Shown one piece after another: positions 24,334 through 32,897 of a DNA stretch of 64,000 nucleotides. Position 1 is the first letter of the stretch; each line of letters starts with the position of its first letter. Origin of the DNA: Ruminococcus flavefaciens ND2009 (GTDB taxonomy: Bacteria; Bacillota; Clostridia; Oscillospirales; Ruminococcaceae); NCBI RefSeq assembly GCF_000621785.1, contig NZ_KK211347.1, forward strand, positions 462,725-526,724, in the 5' to 3' direction. The position numbers and the translations under genes are program-made. The notes beneath the pieces are model-generated. The model worked only from the letters and a program-made list of their open reading frames with translations. It had not been told where the DNA came from and did no database searches.

Positions 24334-26610
24334 ATGGATATCAACAAGACACTGGCAAAGGAATTCGGACTGAAGCAGGAGCAGGTGGACAACACCGTCG
24401 CCCTTATAGATGACGATAAGACTATCCCTTTTATCGCCCGTTACCGTAAGGAGCTCACAGGCTCCCTCGATGACCAGATACTCCGTGAGCTCTACGACAG
24501 GCTCATGTACCTGCGCAACCTTGAAAAGCGCAAGGAGGAGGTAACAAACGCCATCACCGAGCAGGAGAAGATGACTCCCGAGATAGAGGCTGCCATCAGC
24601 GCTGCCGTAACTCTGGTAGAGGTTGAGGACATCTATCGTCCCTTCAAGCCCAAGCGCCGTACCCGTGCAAGCATTGCCCGTGAAAACGGCCTTGAGCCTC
24701 TGGCTGAGCTGATCATGGCACAGGAGAACTCCACAGAACCCGAGAAGGAAGCAGAAGCCTTCATCGACGAGGAGAAGAAGATAAACGACGTCCAGACCGC
24801 TCTCCAGGGAGCTATGGACATCATCGCCGAGGACATCTCCGACGACGCGGACATAAGAAAGAAGCTCCGTGCCCTTGCAGGTGAAAAGGGAGAGCTGGTA
24901 TCAAAGGCTTCCGACCCCGAGGCTGAGAGCGTATATATGAACTACTATGAGTACTCCGAGGCTATCCCCAAGGTGGCAAACCACCGCGTTCTCGCCCTTG
25001 ACAGAGGCGAGAAGGAGGGCTTCCTCAAGGTGGCTGTCACACTGGACGAGACTCTGGCTACCGACGTTATCTTCGGCAAATACATCAAGGCTAACAACGC
25101 CTGCGGTGAGCTTGTGAGAGCTGCTGCCGCAGACAGCTACAAGAGACTTATATTCCCCTCGATAGAGCGTGAGATACGCTCCGAGATGAGCGCAAAGGCT
25201 GCCGAGGAGTCCATAAAGGTATTCGCAGCAAATCTCCGTCAGATGCTCCTTCAGCCCCCCCTCAAGAGCAGCATAATCCTGGGACTTGACCCCGGTTACG
25301 CTCACGGCTGCAAGACCGCAGTCATCGACGGTACAGGCAAGGTGCTTGATACCGCTATCATCTACCCCGTCGGCTCTGCGGGAGCAGTTGAGGCTGCAAA
25401 GCGCAAGGTCAAGGAGTTCATACAGAAGTACAACGTAAACGTCATCTCTATCGGAAACGGCACCGCTTCACGCGAGACCGAGAGCTTTGCCGCAGAGATA
25501 GTCAAGGAAGTTCCCCAGGACGTAAGCTACATGGTAGTAAGCGAGGCAGGTGCCTCTGTATACTCCGCTTCCAAGGTAGCTGCCGAGGAATTCCCCGAGT
25601 ATGACGTATCCATAAGAGGAGCTATCTCCATCGCAAGACGCCTCCAGGACCCCCTTGCCGAGCTGGTAAAGATAGACCCCAAGGCTATCGGCGTAGGACA
25701 GTATCAGCACGATATGCCCCAGGCAAGAATGAGTGAAGCTCTTGGCGGCGTAGTCGAGGACTGCGTTAACTCAGTAGGTGTTGACCTGAATACAGCTTCA
25801 CATTCGCTCCTCTCATATGTTTCGGGTATCAATGCAACAGTTGCAAAGAATATCGTTACCTACCGTGAGGAGAACGGCAGATTTACCGACCGCAAGGAGC
25901 TCCTCAAGGTGCCGAAGCTGGGCAAGAAGGCTTTCGAGCAGTGCGCAGGCTTCCTGAGAGTACGCGACGGCAAGAACCCTCTGGACAACACAGCTGTTCA
26001 CCCCGAGAGCTATGAGGCAGCTTCCTCGCTGCTCAGCGAGTGTGGCTTTACCCTTGCAGACATCGCAGGCGGCGGTGCAAATGGCATAAACGAAAAGGCT
26101 GAGAGTATCGGCGTTGAGAATATCAGCAAGTCTCTGGGAATAGGCGTTCCCACGCTCACCGACATCATCAGCGAGCTCAAGAAGCCGGGCCGTGACCTCC
26201 GTGACGAGCTTCCCGCTCCTCTCCTCAGAAGCGGCGACGTTATGGAGATAAAGGACTTGAAGCCCGGCATGGAGCTTGTGGGTACTGTCCGCAATATCAT
26301 CGACTTCGGCTGCTTCGTGGACATCGGCGTTCACGAGGACGGTCTGGTGCATATCTCACAGATATGCAGCCGCTATATCAAGCACCCCCTTGAGGCTGTA
26401 AAGGTGGGAGAGGTGGTCAAGGTAAGAGTTCTTGACGTTGACCTCAAGAGAAACCGTATCTCCCTTACAATGCGCCTCAATGACGAGGAGGAGAAGCAGC
26501 AGAAGAAGTCCGAGCGCAGACCCAACAACAAAAAGCGCGAGGATCGCAAGCCTAAGGCGTTCGACGCTTCTCAGCTCCACAACAGTATGTTCCGTATCAA
26601 GAAGAAGTAA
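24334..26610 (+). CDS. Tex family RNA-binding protein
   Basis: This 758-residue protein follows the Tex layout: an N-terminal helical region (IPFIARYRKELTGSLDDQ is a hallmark), a YqgF/RNase H-like domain (ILGLDPGYAHGCKTAVID), helix-hairpin-helix repeats (VDLNTASHSLLSYVSGI; LLKVPKLGKKAFEQ) and a C-terminal S1 domain (GMELVGTVRNIIDFGCFVDI ... HEDGLVHISQ). The tail is Lys/Arg-rich. Tex binds RNA and affects transcription; its precise task is not settled. ATG 24334 follows AAAGGATC; an in-frame ATG at 24319 overlaps that site and is less likely. The gap before it holds a short GGACCG/CGGTCC hairpin at 24283-24306. Confidence 0.95.
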   Translation: MDINKTLAKEFGLKQEQVDNTVALIDDDKTIPFIARYRKELTGSLDDQILRELYDRLMYLRNLEKRKEEVTNAITEQEKMTPEIEAAISAAVTLVEVEDIYRPFKPKRRTRASIARENGLEPLAELIMAQENSTEPEKEAEAFIDEEKKINDVQTALQGAMDIIAEDISDDADIRKKLRALAGEKGELVSKASDPEAESVYMNYYEYSEAIPKVANHRVLALDRGEKEGFLKVAVTLDETLATDVIFGKYIKANNACGELVRAAAADSYKRLIFPSIEREIRSEMSAKAAEESIKVFAANLRQMLLQPPLKSSIILGLDPGYAHGCKTAVIDGTGKVLDTAIIYPVGSAGAVEAAKRKVKEFIQKYNVNVISIGNGTASRETESFAAEIVKEVPQDVSYMVVSEAGASVYSASKVAAEEFPEYDVSIRGAISIARRLQDPLAELVKIDPKAIGVGQYQHDMPQARMSEALGGVVEDCVNSVGVDLNTASHSLLSYVSGINATVAKNIVTYREENGRFTDRKELLKVPKLGKKAFEQCAGFLRVRDGKNPLDNTAVHPESYEAASSLLSECGFTLADIAGGGANGINEKAESIGVENISKSLGIGVPTLTDIISELKKPGRDLRDELPAPLLRSGDVMEIKDLKPGMELVGTVRNIIDFGCFVDIGVHEDGLVHISQICSRYIKHPLEAVKVGEVVKVRVLDVDLKRNRISLTMRLNDEEEKQQKKSERRPNNKKREDRKPKAFDASQLHNSMFRIKKK

Positions 26611-26621
26611 GGGTGAAGCAT

Positions 26622-27263
26622 ATGGCATTCAGAACCGAAGAAAAAGAACTGGTATGCGCTGTCTGCGGAGAGGCCTCTCTCCAGAACGTGGTCGTCGAGT
26701 TTGACCCCGATGAAAGCGTTCCCGACCTTGATATGAGGCCCGATGAGCCTCATCGCTCCTATATAAAGCACTGGGTCATGGAGTGCCCTCACTGCGGCTA
26801 TTGCAATGCATCCATAGATATTCCTGCGGAGTTCACAAAGGAGTACCCCATGAGCGAAAGGTACAGGAAGCAGGGCGATGACCTTGCTGCCCGTTTCCTT
26901 AAAATGTCCCTTTCCTGCGAGAAGAGCAAGGTCTATAACGAGGCAGTGAAGGCAGCTCTTTACGCAGCCTGGGTATGCGACGACGAGAATGACGAAGAAA
27001 GAGCGGCTGAGTGCCGCAGGACAGCTCTCAGGATCTACGACAGCCACAAGGCTTCGCTTTCCGGGGATCATAATATCGTTCTCCTTGCAGCTGACCTCAT
27101 GCGCAGGACCGGCGATTTTGACAGAGTGAAGAAGGAGTACAAGGGAAAATACTTCCCATCGACGCTTTACAGGCTCATTGCAGCTTTTCAGATGGGACTT
27201 GCCGAAAAGGGCGACAGCTCCTGTCATAAGGCAGACGAGATCCCCGGTATCGAGGTAAGATAA
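26622..27263 (+). CDS. DUF2225 protein with N-terminal zinc-finger cysteines
   Basis: This 213-residue protein has paired cysteines, CAVCGE (near the start) and CPHCGYCN (about residue 50), with RPDEPHRSYIKHWVMECPHC between and around them, as in the DUF2225 family. The C-terminal half is helical and resembles TPR-like packing. The function of the family is unknown. ATG 26622 sits 7 bp after AAGGGTG; the GTG at 26613 is less likely. It lies 11 bp after tex and shares its transcript. Confidence 0.8.
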   Translation: MAFRTEEKELVCAVCGEASLQNVVVEFDPDESVPDLDMRPDEPHRSYIKHWVMECPHCGYCNASIDIPAEFTKEYPMSERYRKQGDDLAARFLKMSLSCEKSKVYNEAVKAALYAAWVCDDENDEERAAECRRTALRIYDSHKASLSGDHNIVLLAADLMRRTGDFDRVKKEYKGKYFPSTLYRLIAAFQMGLAEKGDSSCHKADEIPGIEVR

Positions 27264-27278
27264 AAGTTTATATGAAAT

Positions 27279-27308
27279 AAAAGCACCGCTGTCACAGTGG
27301 TGCTTTTG
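27279..27308 (+). terminator. Terminator after the tex-DUF2225 unit
   Basis: AAAAGCACC and GGTGCTTTT stem with inner pairs, ending in a short T run. Confidence 0.75.
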
Positions 27309-27320
27309 CATATCCCCGCA

Positions 27321-27349
27321 TTGACAAGGCGGCGAAATAGTGGTATAAT
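27321..27349 (+). promoter_or_regulatory. Promoter of the lipoprotein-fur unit
   Basis: TTGACA (27321-27326) and TATAAT (27344-27349), 17-bp spacer. Confidence 0.85.
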
Positions 27350-27391
27350 CGGTATAAATACATATGATCGGAGCTTACGGAGGAATAACAG

Positions 27392-27922
27392 ATGAAGAAA
27401 GCGGCAATTACCCTGCTTCTGGGAGCTGCTGTGCTTGCGGGCTGCAGCTCAAAGGGCGGCTCTGTTTCCATAGTAAGGGCGGCAAGTCAGGACAGCTCTT
27501 CCTGCGAGGAGGCTGTTAAGGAGTATTTCACTGCTATGTATACAAAGGACAGCGGAGGGATATTCTATGACTATATGTTCCCCGATGAGGTCATCGGCAC
27601 TATGGAAAAAAACGGCAGATACAGCGGAATGGTGAAGACCTTCAATGACAGTCAGAAAAAGAATCTCAGCAAGGACGACGGAGAATACTCCTTTGGAAAG
27701 ATTGTATCGGAAAAGGAGATAACTGCGGATCAGACTGACAGCATAAAGCGGTATTTTGTGTCCATAAGCGCTCCCTATGCGGAGATAAAGGCGGAGGAGC
27801 TCAGTATCACAGAGGGCTACGAGCTTACCTATGATTACCTTAAAAACGGCAGCAAGGCAGGGGAGCAGAACGTCTTTGCCGTAAAGCTCAGCGGTGAGGG
27901 CTGGAAGATCATCACACAGTAA
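27392..27922 (+). CDS. Lipoprotein of unknown function
   Basis: This 176-residue protein has a lipoprotein signal peptide ending in LAGC, with the lipidated cysteine at Cys18, so it should be anchored on the outer face of the membrane. The mature part begins with CEEAVKEYFTAMYTKDSGGI and ends with a strand motif GEGWKIIT. That layout is shared with the C-terminal domain of the membrane protein at 29130-30134 and suggests an NTF2-like fold (inference). GGAGG precedes the ATG. A Fur-family gene starts 11 bp downstream, so the two are probably co-transcribed. Confidence 0.8.
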   Translation: MKKAAITLLLGAAVLAGCSSKGGSVSIVRAASQDSSSCEEAVKEYFTAMYTKDSGGIFYDYMFPDEVIGTMEKNGRYSGMVKTFNDSQKKNLSKDDGEYSFGKIVSEKEITADQTDSIKRYFVSISAPYAEIKAEELSITEGYELTYDYLKNGSKAGEQNVFAVKLSGEGWKIITQ

Positions 27923-27933
27923 CGGAGGAGAAA

Positions 27934-28350
27934 ATGAAGAGAGACTCTGGGTACAATACAAAACAGAAGGAAAACCTTCTCTCATATCTTATGAAAAACA
28001 AGAACAAGCACACCAATGTCCAGGAGATAAGCGCCTTCCTGTCTGCTGAGGGAACTCCCGTGGGAGTCGCCACCATATACAGACAGCTCGACCGTCTGGT
28101 GGAGCAGGGACTGGTGCGGAAATACGCCTTTGACGGCAAGACCTGTGCCTGCTATCAGTACATCGAGGACGAGGAGCAGTGCCGCAGTCATTTCCATCTG
28201 AAGTGCCTGAGCTGCGGCAGACTGATCCATCTTGACTGCGATCATCTCGCAGACCTTACACGTCATATCGAGGAGGAACACGGCTTCTCCATAGACTACT
28301 CCCAGACAGTGTTCTACGGACGCTGCTCGGACTGCTGCGGCAAGGACTGA
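27934..28350 (+). CDS. Fur-family metal-dependent regulator
   Basis: This 138-residue protein has the Fur winged helix (TPVGVATIYRQLDRLVEQGL, about 41-60), a CHFHL-like metal region (SHFHLKC), and the structural zinc pairs Cys91/Cys94 and Cys131/Cys134. The family includes Fur, Zur and PerR. The sequence alone does not say which metal or signal is sensed. CGGAGGAG precedes the ATG. It sits downstream of the lipoprotein gene, which it might regulate (inference). Confidence 0.9.
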   Translation: MKRDSGYNTKQKENLLSYLMKNKNKHTNVQEISAFLSAEGTPVGVATIYRQLDRLVEQGLVRKYAFDGKTCACYQYIEDEEQCRSHFHLKCLSCGRLIHLDCDHLADLTRHIEEEHGFSIDYSQTVFYGRCSDCCGKD

Positions 28351-28412
28351 CCGTTCTCGTCGGAGCCCCTGGGAATGTAGATCTTTACGTCCTGTTCGTC
28401 GTTTTCGTGCAT
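28314..28412 (-). CDS. Possible 32-residue small protein, antisense to the fur-like 3' end
   Basis: An ATG at 28412 on the minus strand follows a perfect AGGAGGTG ribosome site with a 5-nt spacer. The frame encodes MHENDEQDVKIYIPRGSDEN and ends QSLPQQSEQRP before TAG. It overlaps the last 37 bp of the fur-like gene. The product is hydrophilic with no signal or membrane segment. I recognise no family and see no clear promoter, so the case rests on the ribosome site. Confidence 0.5.
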   Translation of the reverse strand: MHENDEQDVKIYIPRGSDENGQSLPQQSEQRP

Positions 28413-28474
28413 AGTAACACCTCCTGTATTATTATGTGCGGAAAGCGGCTTCCTATACGCGGAAAGAGAGGATC

Positions 28475-28972
28475 ATGAGAGCGAAGACTATAAAAGCATT
28501 TTTGCGGTATATTGCTGCTGAGCTGCTGTGCCTGTTTGTGAATATAATGCTGGCAGCGTTGGGCAAAGGTGTTTTCAGAGTGATCTGCCTTGTGTGCACC
28601 GTATCTGTGCTGATCTGCGTGCTTGCAGACTTTGCGCTGAAGGAGGCAGCGGCAGACCGGAAAAGAGAGCGCAGGGGCGAAAAGGTGTCTCGTGCGGAGC
28701 TTATCTGTGCTGCTGCGGCAGTTACGGTGATACCGCTCATAAGCTATGCCGTGCTCTGCATATCGGCTCTTGGCGGAGTCTTTGAGTTCTACGGCATATT
28801 CAAGCTGGTCAACCCTGCATTTATGCAGCTATACAATTTTATAGAGCCCTCGGCATCGTCAGCCGACCTGTCGGCGCGGGAGCTGGCGGCGTTTCTGCCT
28901 GCTGCGGCAGTGCCTGCACTGGCGTTTTCAGTGCCCTATATGCTTGCAAAAAAGCGTCAGAATAACAGATAA
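28475..28972 (+). CDS. Small membrane protein, unknown
   Basis: This 165-residue protein has about four hydrophobic segments (AELLCLFVNIMLAALG; VFRVICLVCTVSVLICVLA; LICAAAAVTVIPLISYAVLC; FLPAAAVPALAFSVPYML), separated by a basic loop (DRKRERRGEKVSR). ATG 28475 follows AGAGAGG; an in-frame GTG at 28436 has no ribosome site. I recognise no family. Confidence 0.65.
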   Translation: MRAKTIKAFLRYIAAELLCLFVNIMLAALGKGVFRVICLVCTVSVLICVLADFALKEAAADRKRERRGEKVSRAELICAAAAVTVIPLISYAVLCISALGGVFEFYGIFKLVNPAFMQLYNFIEPSASSADLSARELAAFLPAAAVPALAFSVPYMLAKKRQNNR

Positions 28973-29016
28973 AGCGCGGACTTTTTAAAGGAAAGCCGGC
29001 GCTTTTTTGTATTTTT
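28972..29016 (+). terminator. Weak terminator after the small membrane protein
   Basis: AAAGCGC and GCGCTTT arms with an interrupted stem, followed by a six-T run. Confidence 0.5.
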
Positions 29017-29066
29017 ATGCAAACTGACGAAAAAATTTTTTTGACGCTCAAAATAAATGGTTTTGC

Positions 29067-29096
29067 TTGACAACTTATGGTAATATATGATAGAAT
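29067..29096 (+). promoter_or_regulatory. Promoter of the zinc-ribbon membrane protein gene
   Basis: TTGACA (29067-29072) and TAGAAT (29091-29096), 18-bp spacer. Confidence 0.65.
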
Positions 29097-29129
29097 AATT
29101 ATTGAAATATTTTATCTGGAGGTTATCTT

Positions 29130-30134
29130 ATGGCATTTTGTAAGTACTGCGGAAAGCAGATCCCCGAAGGAGGCTCCTGTGACTGTGCAGGTGCTAAGGC
29201 AGCAGGCGAAGTAAAGGAGACCGTAGAGAACGGTGTCAACACTGCTGAAAACGCTGTAAGCGAAGTAAAGAACGAGGCAGCAGAGACTGTAAGCAATGCT
29301 GCTGAAAAGGCAGCAGACGCTGTGAACAACGTTGCTGACGGTGCAGCAAATGCTGTGAACAATGCAGTCAACGAGGTGAAGAACGACGCTGCTCAGGCTG
29401 TCAACAATGCTGCTGACGCTGCAAACGGCGTTAAGAACGATGCAGTACAGGCTGCTCAGAATGCGGGTCAGCAGGTGAACAACGCTGCTCAGAAGGCAGG
29501 CATCAACGGTGCTGACATCGCTAAGAAGGTAGACAATATCGCAGGCGATATTTCCAATAACCTTCCCGGAAGCATGAAGAATAACAAAAATGTCGTTTAT
29601 ATAGCAGTAGCCGCTATCGCAGCTCTCATACTCCTTCTTCTCTGCGTACTCTGCTTAGGCGGCGGTGCAAAGGGCGCTGTAAAGAAGTATGTCAAGGCTG
29701 CTTCAAACAAGAACGGCGGAAAGACCATGATGGAGCTCACTCTTCCCAAGTCTGTTATCAAGGAACTCAAGGACGAGGACGAGTACGAGGATAAGGTTGA
29801 CAGCTTCAACGAGATGGTCGAGGATATGATCGACGATCTGGAAGACGATGAGACACTTCACAAGTTTGACAAGATCACTCGTAAGGAGAAGCTCAAGAAG
29901 TCTGACATCAGACAGGCTGAGAATTACTTCGAGGATATGTGCGAGGATTACGATGCAGACGATGACGACATCGAGGTAAGCCAGGGCTTCGAGATGAAGG
30001 TCAAGACCAAGTTCAAGAACGAAGACGGCGAGACAAAGCACGATACAGAAAAGATTTGTGTTGTCAAGGTAAAGGGCGACGGCTGGAAGATCATTCCTAT
30101 GTCAGCTGACGAGCTTGATTACTATGATGATTGA
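29130..30134 (+). CDS. Zinc-ribbon, amphipathic-repeat, single-TM protein
   Basis: This 334-residue protein starts with a zinc-ribbon knuckle (FCKYCGKQIPEGGSCDC; Cys4, Cys7, Cys17, Cys19). An Ala/Asn/Val-rich helical repeat follows (about 27-140; VNNAADAANGVKNDAVQAAQ), reminiscent of apolipoprotein or LEA-like amphipathic helices. Then come a transmembrane segment (about 150-172) and an acidic extracytoplasmic domain ending GDGWKIIPM. That last domain resembles the lipoprotein at 27392. The zinc ribbon and helices would be cytoplasmic, so it could link an inner signal to the outside. Function unknown. GGAGG precedes the ATG. Confidence 0.8.
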   Translation: MAFCKYCGKQIPEGGSCDCAGAKAAGEVKETVENGVNTAENAVSEVKNEAAETVSNAAEKAADAVNNVADGAANAVNNAVNEVKNDAAQAVNNAADAANGVKNDAVQAAQNAGQQVNNAAQKAGINGADIAKKVDNIAGDISNNLPGSMKNNKNVVYIAVAAIAALILLLLCVLCLGGGAKGAVKKYVKAASNKNGGKTMMELTLPKSVIKELKDEDEYEDKVDSFNEMVEDMIDDLEDDETLHKFDKITRKEKLKKSDIRQAENYFEDMCEDYDADDDDIEVSQGFEMKVKTKFKNEDGETKHDTEKICVVKVKGDGWKIIPMSADELDYYDD

Positions 30135-30150
30135 TAAAATCTGAGATCAG

Positions 30151-30184
30151 AAAAATCCGAAGCAGAAATGCTTCGGATTTTTTA
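30151..30184 (+). terminator. Terminator after the zinc-ribbon protein gene
   Basis: AAAAATCCGAAGCA and its complement with a 4-nt loop, followed by a T run. Confidence 0.9.
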
Positions 30185-30213
30185 TTGACTATTGTCTGAA
30201 AGTATGGTAAAAT
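30185..30213 (+). promoter_or_regulatory. Promoter of the first YfhO gene
   Basis: TTGACT (30185-30190) and TAAAAT (30208-30213), 17-bp spacer; it abuts the preceding terminator. Confidence 0.7.
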
Positions 30214-30241
30214 AATTTGGTTAATGCAAAGGAGGGACAGC

Positions 30242-32896
30242 ATGAAAAAACGTGATATGACATTATTTACCGCACCGCTCATGGCAGGAGCAGCTGCGGC
30301 TGTACTTTTTATGCTGTTCTACGCTGTTCACGGCTACTATCCCTTCGGTGAGCGCTCAGTGGCATGGTGCGACATGGATCAGCAGTACGTCCCTCTGCTA
30401 ATGGAGCTGAAGACCGCCTTTTCGGGAGGCTCTCTGTTTCTCGGCAGGGGCGGAGGAATGATGAATTTCTACGGAGTGTTCCTGTTTTTTCTGTCCTCAC
30501 CGCTGTCCCTTATCAGTCTTGCCGTGGACAACTCCCGCATGATATGGTTCGTGAATATCATGCTTGTAATAAAAGTGGGACTGAGCTCTGCGTCGGCGGA
30601 GCTGTATTTCCGCAGAGTGCTGCCGAGGCTCAATGTGCCTATGGGAGTCCTTATGTCGGTGATGTATGGGCTCAGCGGCTACGTCATGCTCTATTACCAG
30701 AACGATATGTGGATAGATATGATGATAGTGTTCCCGCTGCTGATGATCTCGCTGTTCAGGCTTTTACGCAGCGGCAAATGGCGAGCTTATGCCATTTGTC
30801 TGGCGATGTGCGTGGCGATGAACTTCTATATCAGCTTCATGGTCATAGTCTTTATAGCCATGCTTGGCGGAGCTGCCCTGTACCTGTGCTGTGAGCCCGA
30901 AGACCGCGGCAGCAGAGCGCTGAGGCTCATAGCGGCGGACCTGTGTGCTGCTCTTATAAGCGGCGGAGTCTGGCTCCCTGCCTTTGCCCAGTACACAGCC
31001 TCGGGAAGAGGAAACTCCCTGAGCGACGCATTTTTCGGCGGCTATTTTGCGGACAGGAACTTTGACAAAATAGCGGTGCTGTCGGGAACTTCTCTTGTAC
31101 TGGCAGGAGCCCTTCTCATTATAGTTTTCAGAAAGAGCATGAAATCGGGAAAGGCTCTGTTATTCGGCGCTTCGGGACTTATCTCCCTTGCAGGCGCTTT
31201 CGTTGAGCCTGCCAACAAGCTGCTGCAGACGGGAAGCTATCAGGCATACCCGCTGCGTTACGGCTTTATAGTTCTTCTGCTGATATTCTCAGCCTGCGGA
31301 GCTCTTCTTGAGGAAGCTCCGGAGAAGAAGCACAGGGGCTCTGCCTGCATTATAGTATCTGTTCTTGCCGCTGTTTACGCAGCTGCGGCGTTTATCGCCC
31401 ACACACACAGAAGCAGCCTCAGCTCCTACGCCCACAGCCTGTGGGTGCACGGAAAGGACGGCTTTATTATCTCCGCTCTGGCGCTTCTGGGGGCAGCAGT
31501 CTGCTTTGTCTGCATATACAGCTTCCGTAGGGGGCGTATCCCGAAATGGCTGACTATCACGGCCATGGGAGCTGTTCTCCTCAGCGACAGCTTCATGAGC
31601 TTCGGCATAAATGTTGCCGAGGCAAGCGATCCTACAGGCTTTTTCAAGACCACCTGCGATGTGCTGGAGCGTGTGCCCGATGAGGGCTTTGTCCGCGTTA
31701 AGGAGCTGAAAAGGTACTACTACCCCAACTACGCGGAGGCGATGGGAAAGTATTCCATAGGACATTATACCTCCCTTACGGACTGCGACGTGCTCTATGC
31801 CCTCAAGCGTATGGGCTATTCCTCTCACTGGCTGGATATGGACTCCACAGGTGGAACTATGCTCACCGATGAGCTGCTGCTGAACAAGTACGTGATCGGC
31901 GAAAAAGGCAGGAACCGCTTTTATGAGCCCTATGACCTGAAGGGGAACCTTTCCCTGTATATTGACCCCAATGTTCCTGCGGGAGCCGTAGTTTCTCAGG
32001 TGCCACCCGGGGAGCTCTCAGACTTCGGGGACTATGAGCGCATGGAAGCTACGGATTTTATTGCTGAAAGGCTTTTCGGCGAGAGCGATACCGTTCAGAA
32101 GCTTGCTCCCGCCGCTGTAAATGGTGTTATGATAAACGAGGTGGAAGGGGAGACAGTGGTCTCTGTTGTGCCGGACGAGCCCTCAGAGCTCATATATGAG
32201 GCTGAGATAGAGGGCTGCCGTGAGCTGTATTTCGACCTTTTCGGCTGCTACTCCACCAGCGTCGATGAGGATTATGTCAACAGCACCGAGGTATGGGTAA
32301 ACGGTGAGCTCAGAGTGGGCAGCTATCCCACGAGCACTGTAAACGGCATAATAGACCTGGGCACCTATGAGGACGAGACCGTCACTGTCAGGGTGAGGGT
32401 GCTGAAGGACTTTACTGCCACCAGCTTCGGAGTATACACCTTTGACGCGGAGAGGGCGGCTGAGGCGATAGCCTCTGCGGAAACGGCTTCTTTGAGTGTT
32501 GATGGCAATACCATTACTGCAACAGCTCAGTCGGCAGGCTATGTCTATCTGCCGGTATCCTGGTCAGAGGGCTGGAGCTGCACTGTAAACGGCGAAAACG
32601 CCTCCCTTGACAAGGTACTTGGGGGCTTCTGCGCCGTGAAAGTGCCCGAGGGCGGCGGCACAGTGCGGCTGCGTTTCTGTCCCAGGGGACTGAAAACCGG
32701 AGCAGTTCTCACCTGCGCGGGTATCCTTCTCTTTGCAGTGCTGATGGTCGTGCTCAAAAGGAAAAAGAAGGGCAGCCTCGAAAAAGCTGCCTCAAAAGCC
32801 ATTATCGGACTCAGTGCCGTTACTGTGCTGATATTCTATGCGGCAGCTCCGCTGGTGTGGGCTGTTGTCAATATAATCTACCTTATCGGAGGATAA
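30242..32896 (+). CDS. YfhO-family membrane protein
   Basis: This 884-residue protein has a dozen or more membrane segments and a C-terminal extracytoplasmic beta-rich region. Family marks include FGERSVAWCDMDQQYVPLL near the N-terminus and the late WSEGWSCTVNGENASLDKV, typical of the YfhO/GT-C group. YfhO in Bacillus is tied to glycosylation of lipoteichoic acid, so this is probably a lipid-linked sugar transferase acting outside the membrane. ATG 30242 follows AAGGAGG. The AEC transporter starts 1 bp after its stop. A second family member lies at 61139-63670. Confidence 0.88.
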   Translation: MKKRDMTLFTAPLMAGAAAAVLFMLFYAVHGYYPFGERSVAWCDMDQQYVPLLMELKTAFSGGSLFLGRGGGMMNFYGVFLFFLSSPLSLISLAVDNSRMIWFVNIMLVIKVGLSSASAELYFRRVLPRLNVPMGVLMSVMYGLSGYVMLYYQNDMWIDMMIVFPLLMISLFRLLRSGKWRAYAICLAMCVAMNFYISFMVIVFIAMLGGAALYLCCEPEDRGSRALRLIAADLCAALISGGVWLPAFAQYTASGRGNSLSDAFFGGYFADRNFDKIAVLSGTSLVLAGALLIIVFRKSMKSGKALLFGASGLISLAGAFVEPANKLLQTGSYQAYPLRYGFIVLLLIFSACGALLEEAPEKKHRGSACIIVSVLAAVYAAAAFIAHTHRSSLSSYAHSLWVHGKDGFIISALALLGAAVCFVCIYSFRRGRIPKWLTITAMGAVLLSDSFMSFGINVAEASDPTGFFKTTCDVLERVPDEGFVRVKELKRYYYPNYAEAMGKYSIGHYTSLTDCDVLYALKRMGYSSHWLDMDSTGGTMLTDELLLNKYVIGEKGRNRFYEPYDLKGNLSLYIDPNVPAGAVVSQVPPGELSDFGDYERMEATDFIAERLFGESDTVQKLAPAAVNGVMINEVEGETVVSVVPDEPSELIYEAEIEGCRELYFDLFGCYSTSVDEDYVNSTEVWVNGELRVGSYPTSTVNGIIDLGTYEDETVTVRVRVLKDFTATSFGVYTFDAERAAEAIASAETASLSVDGNTITATAQSAGYVYLPVSWSEGWSCTVNGENASLDKVLGGFCAVKVPEGGGTVRLRFCPRGLKTGAVLTCAGILLFAVLMVVLKRKKKGSLEKAASKAIIGLSAVTVLIFYAAAPLVWAVVNIIYLIGG

Positions 32897-32897
32897 A

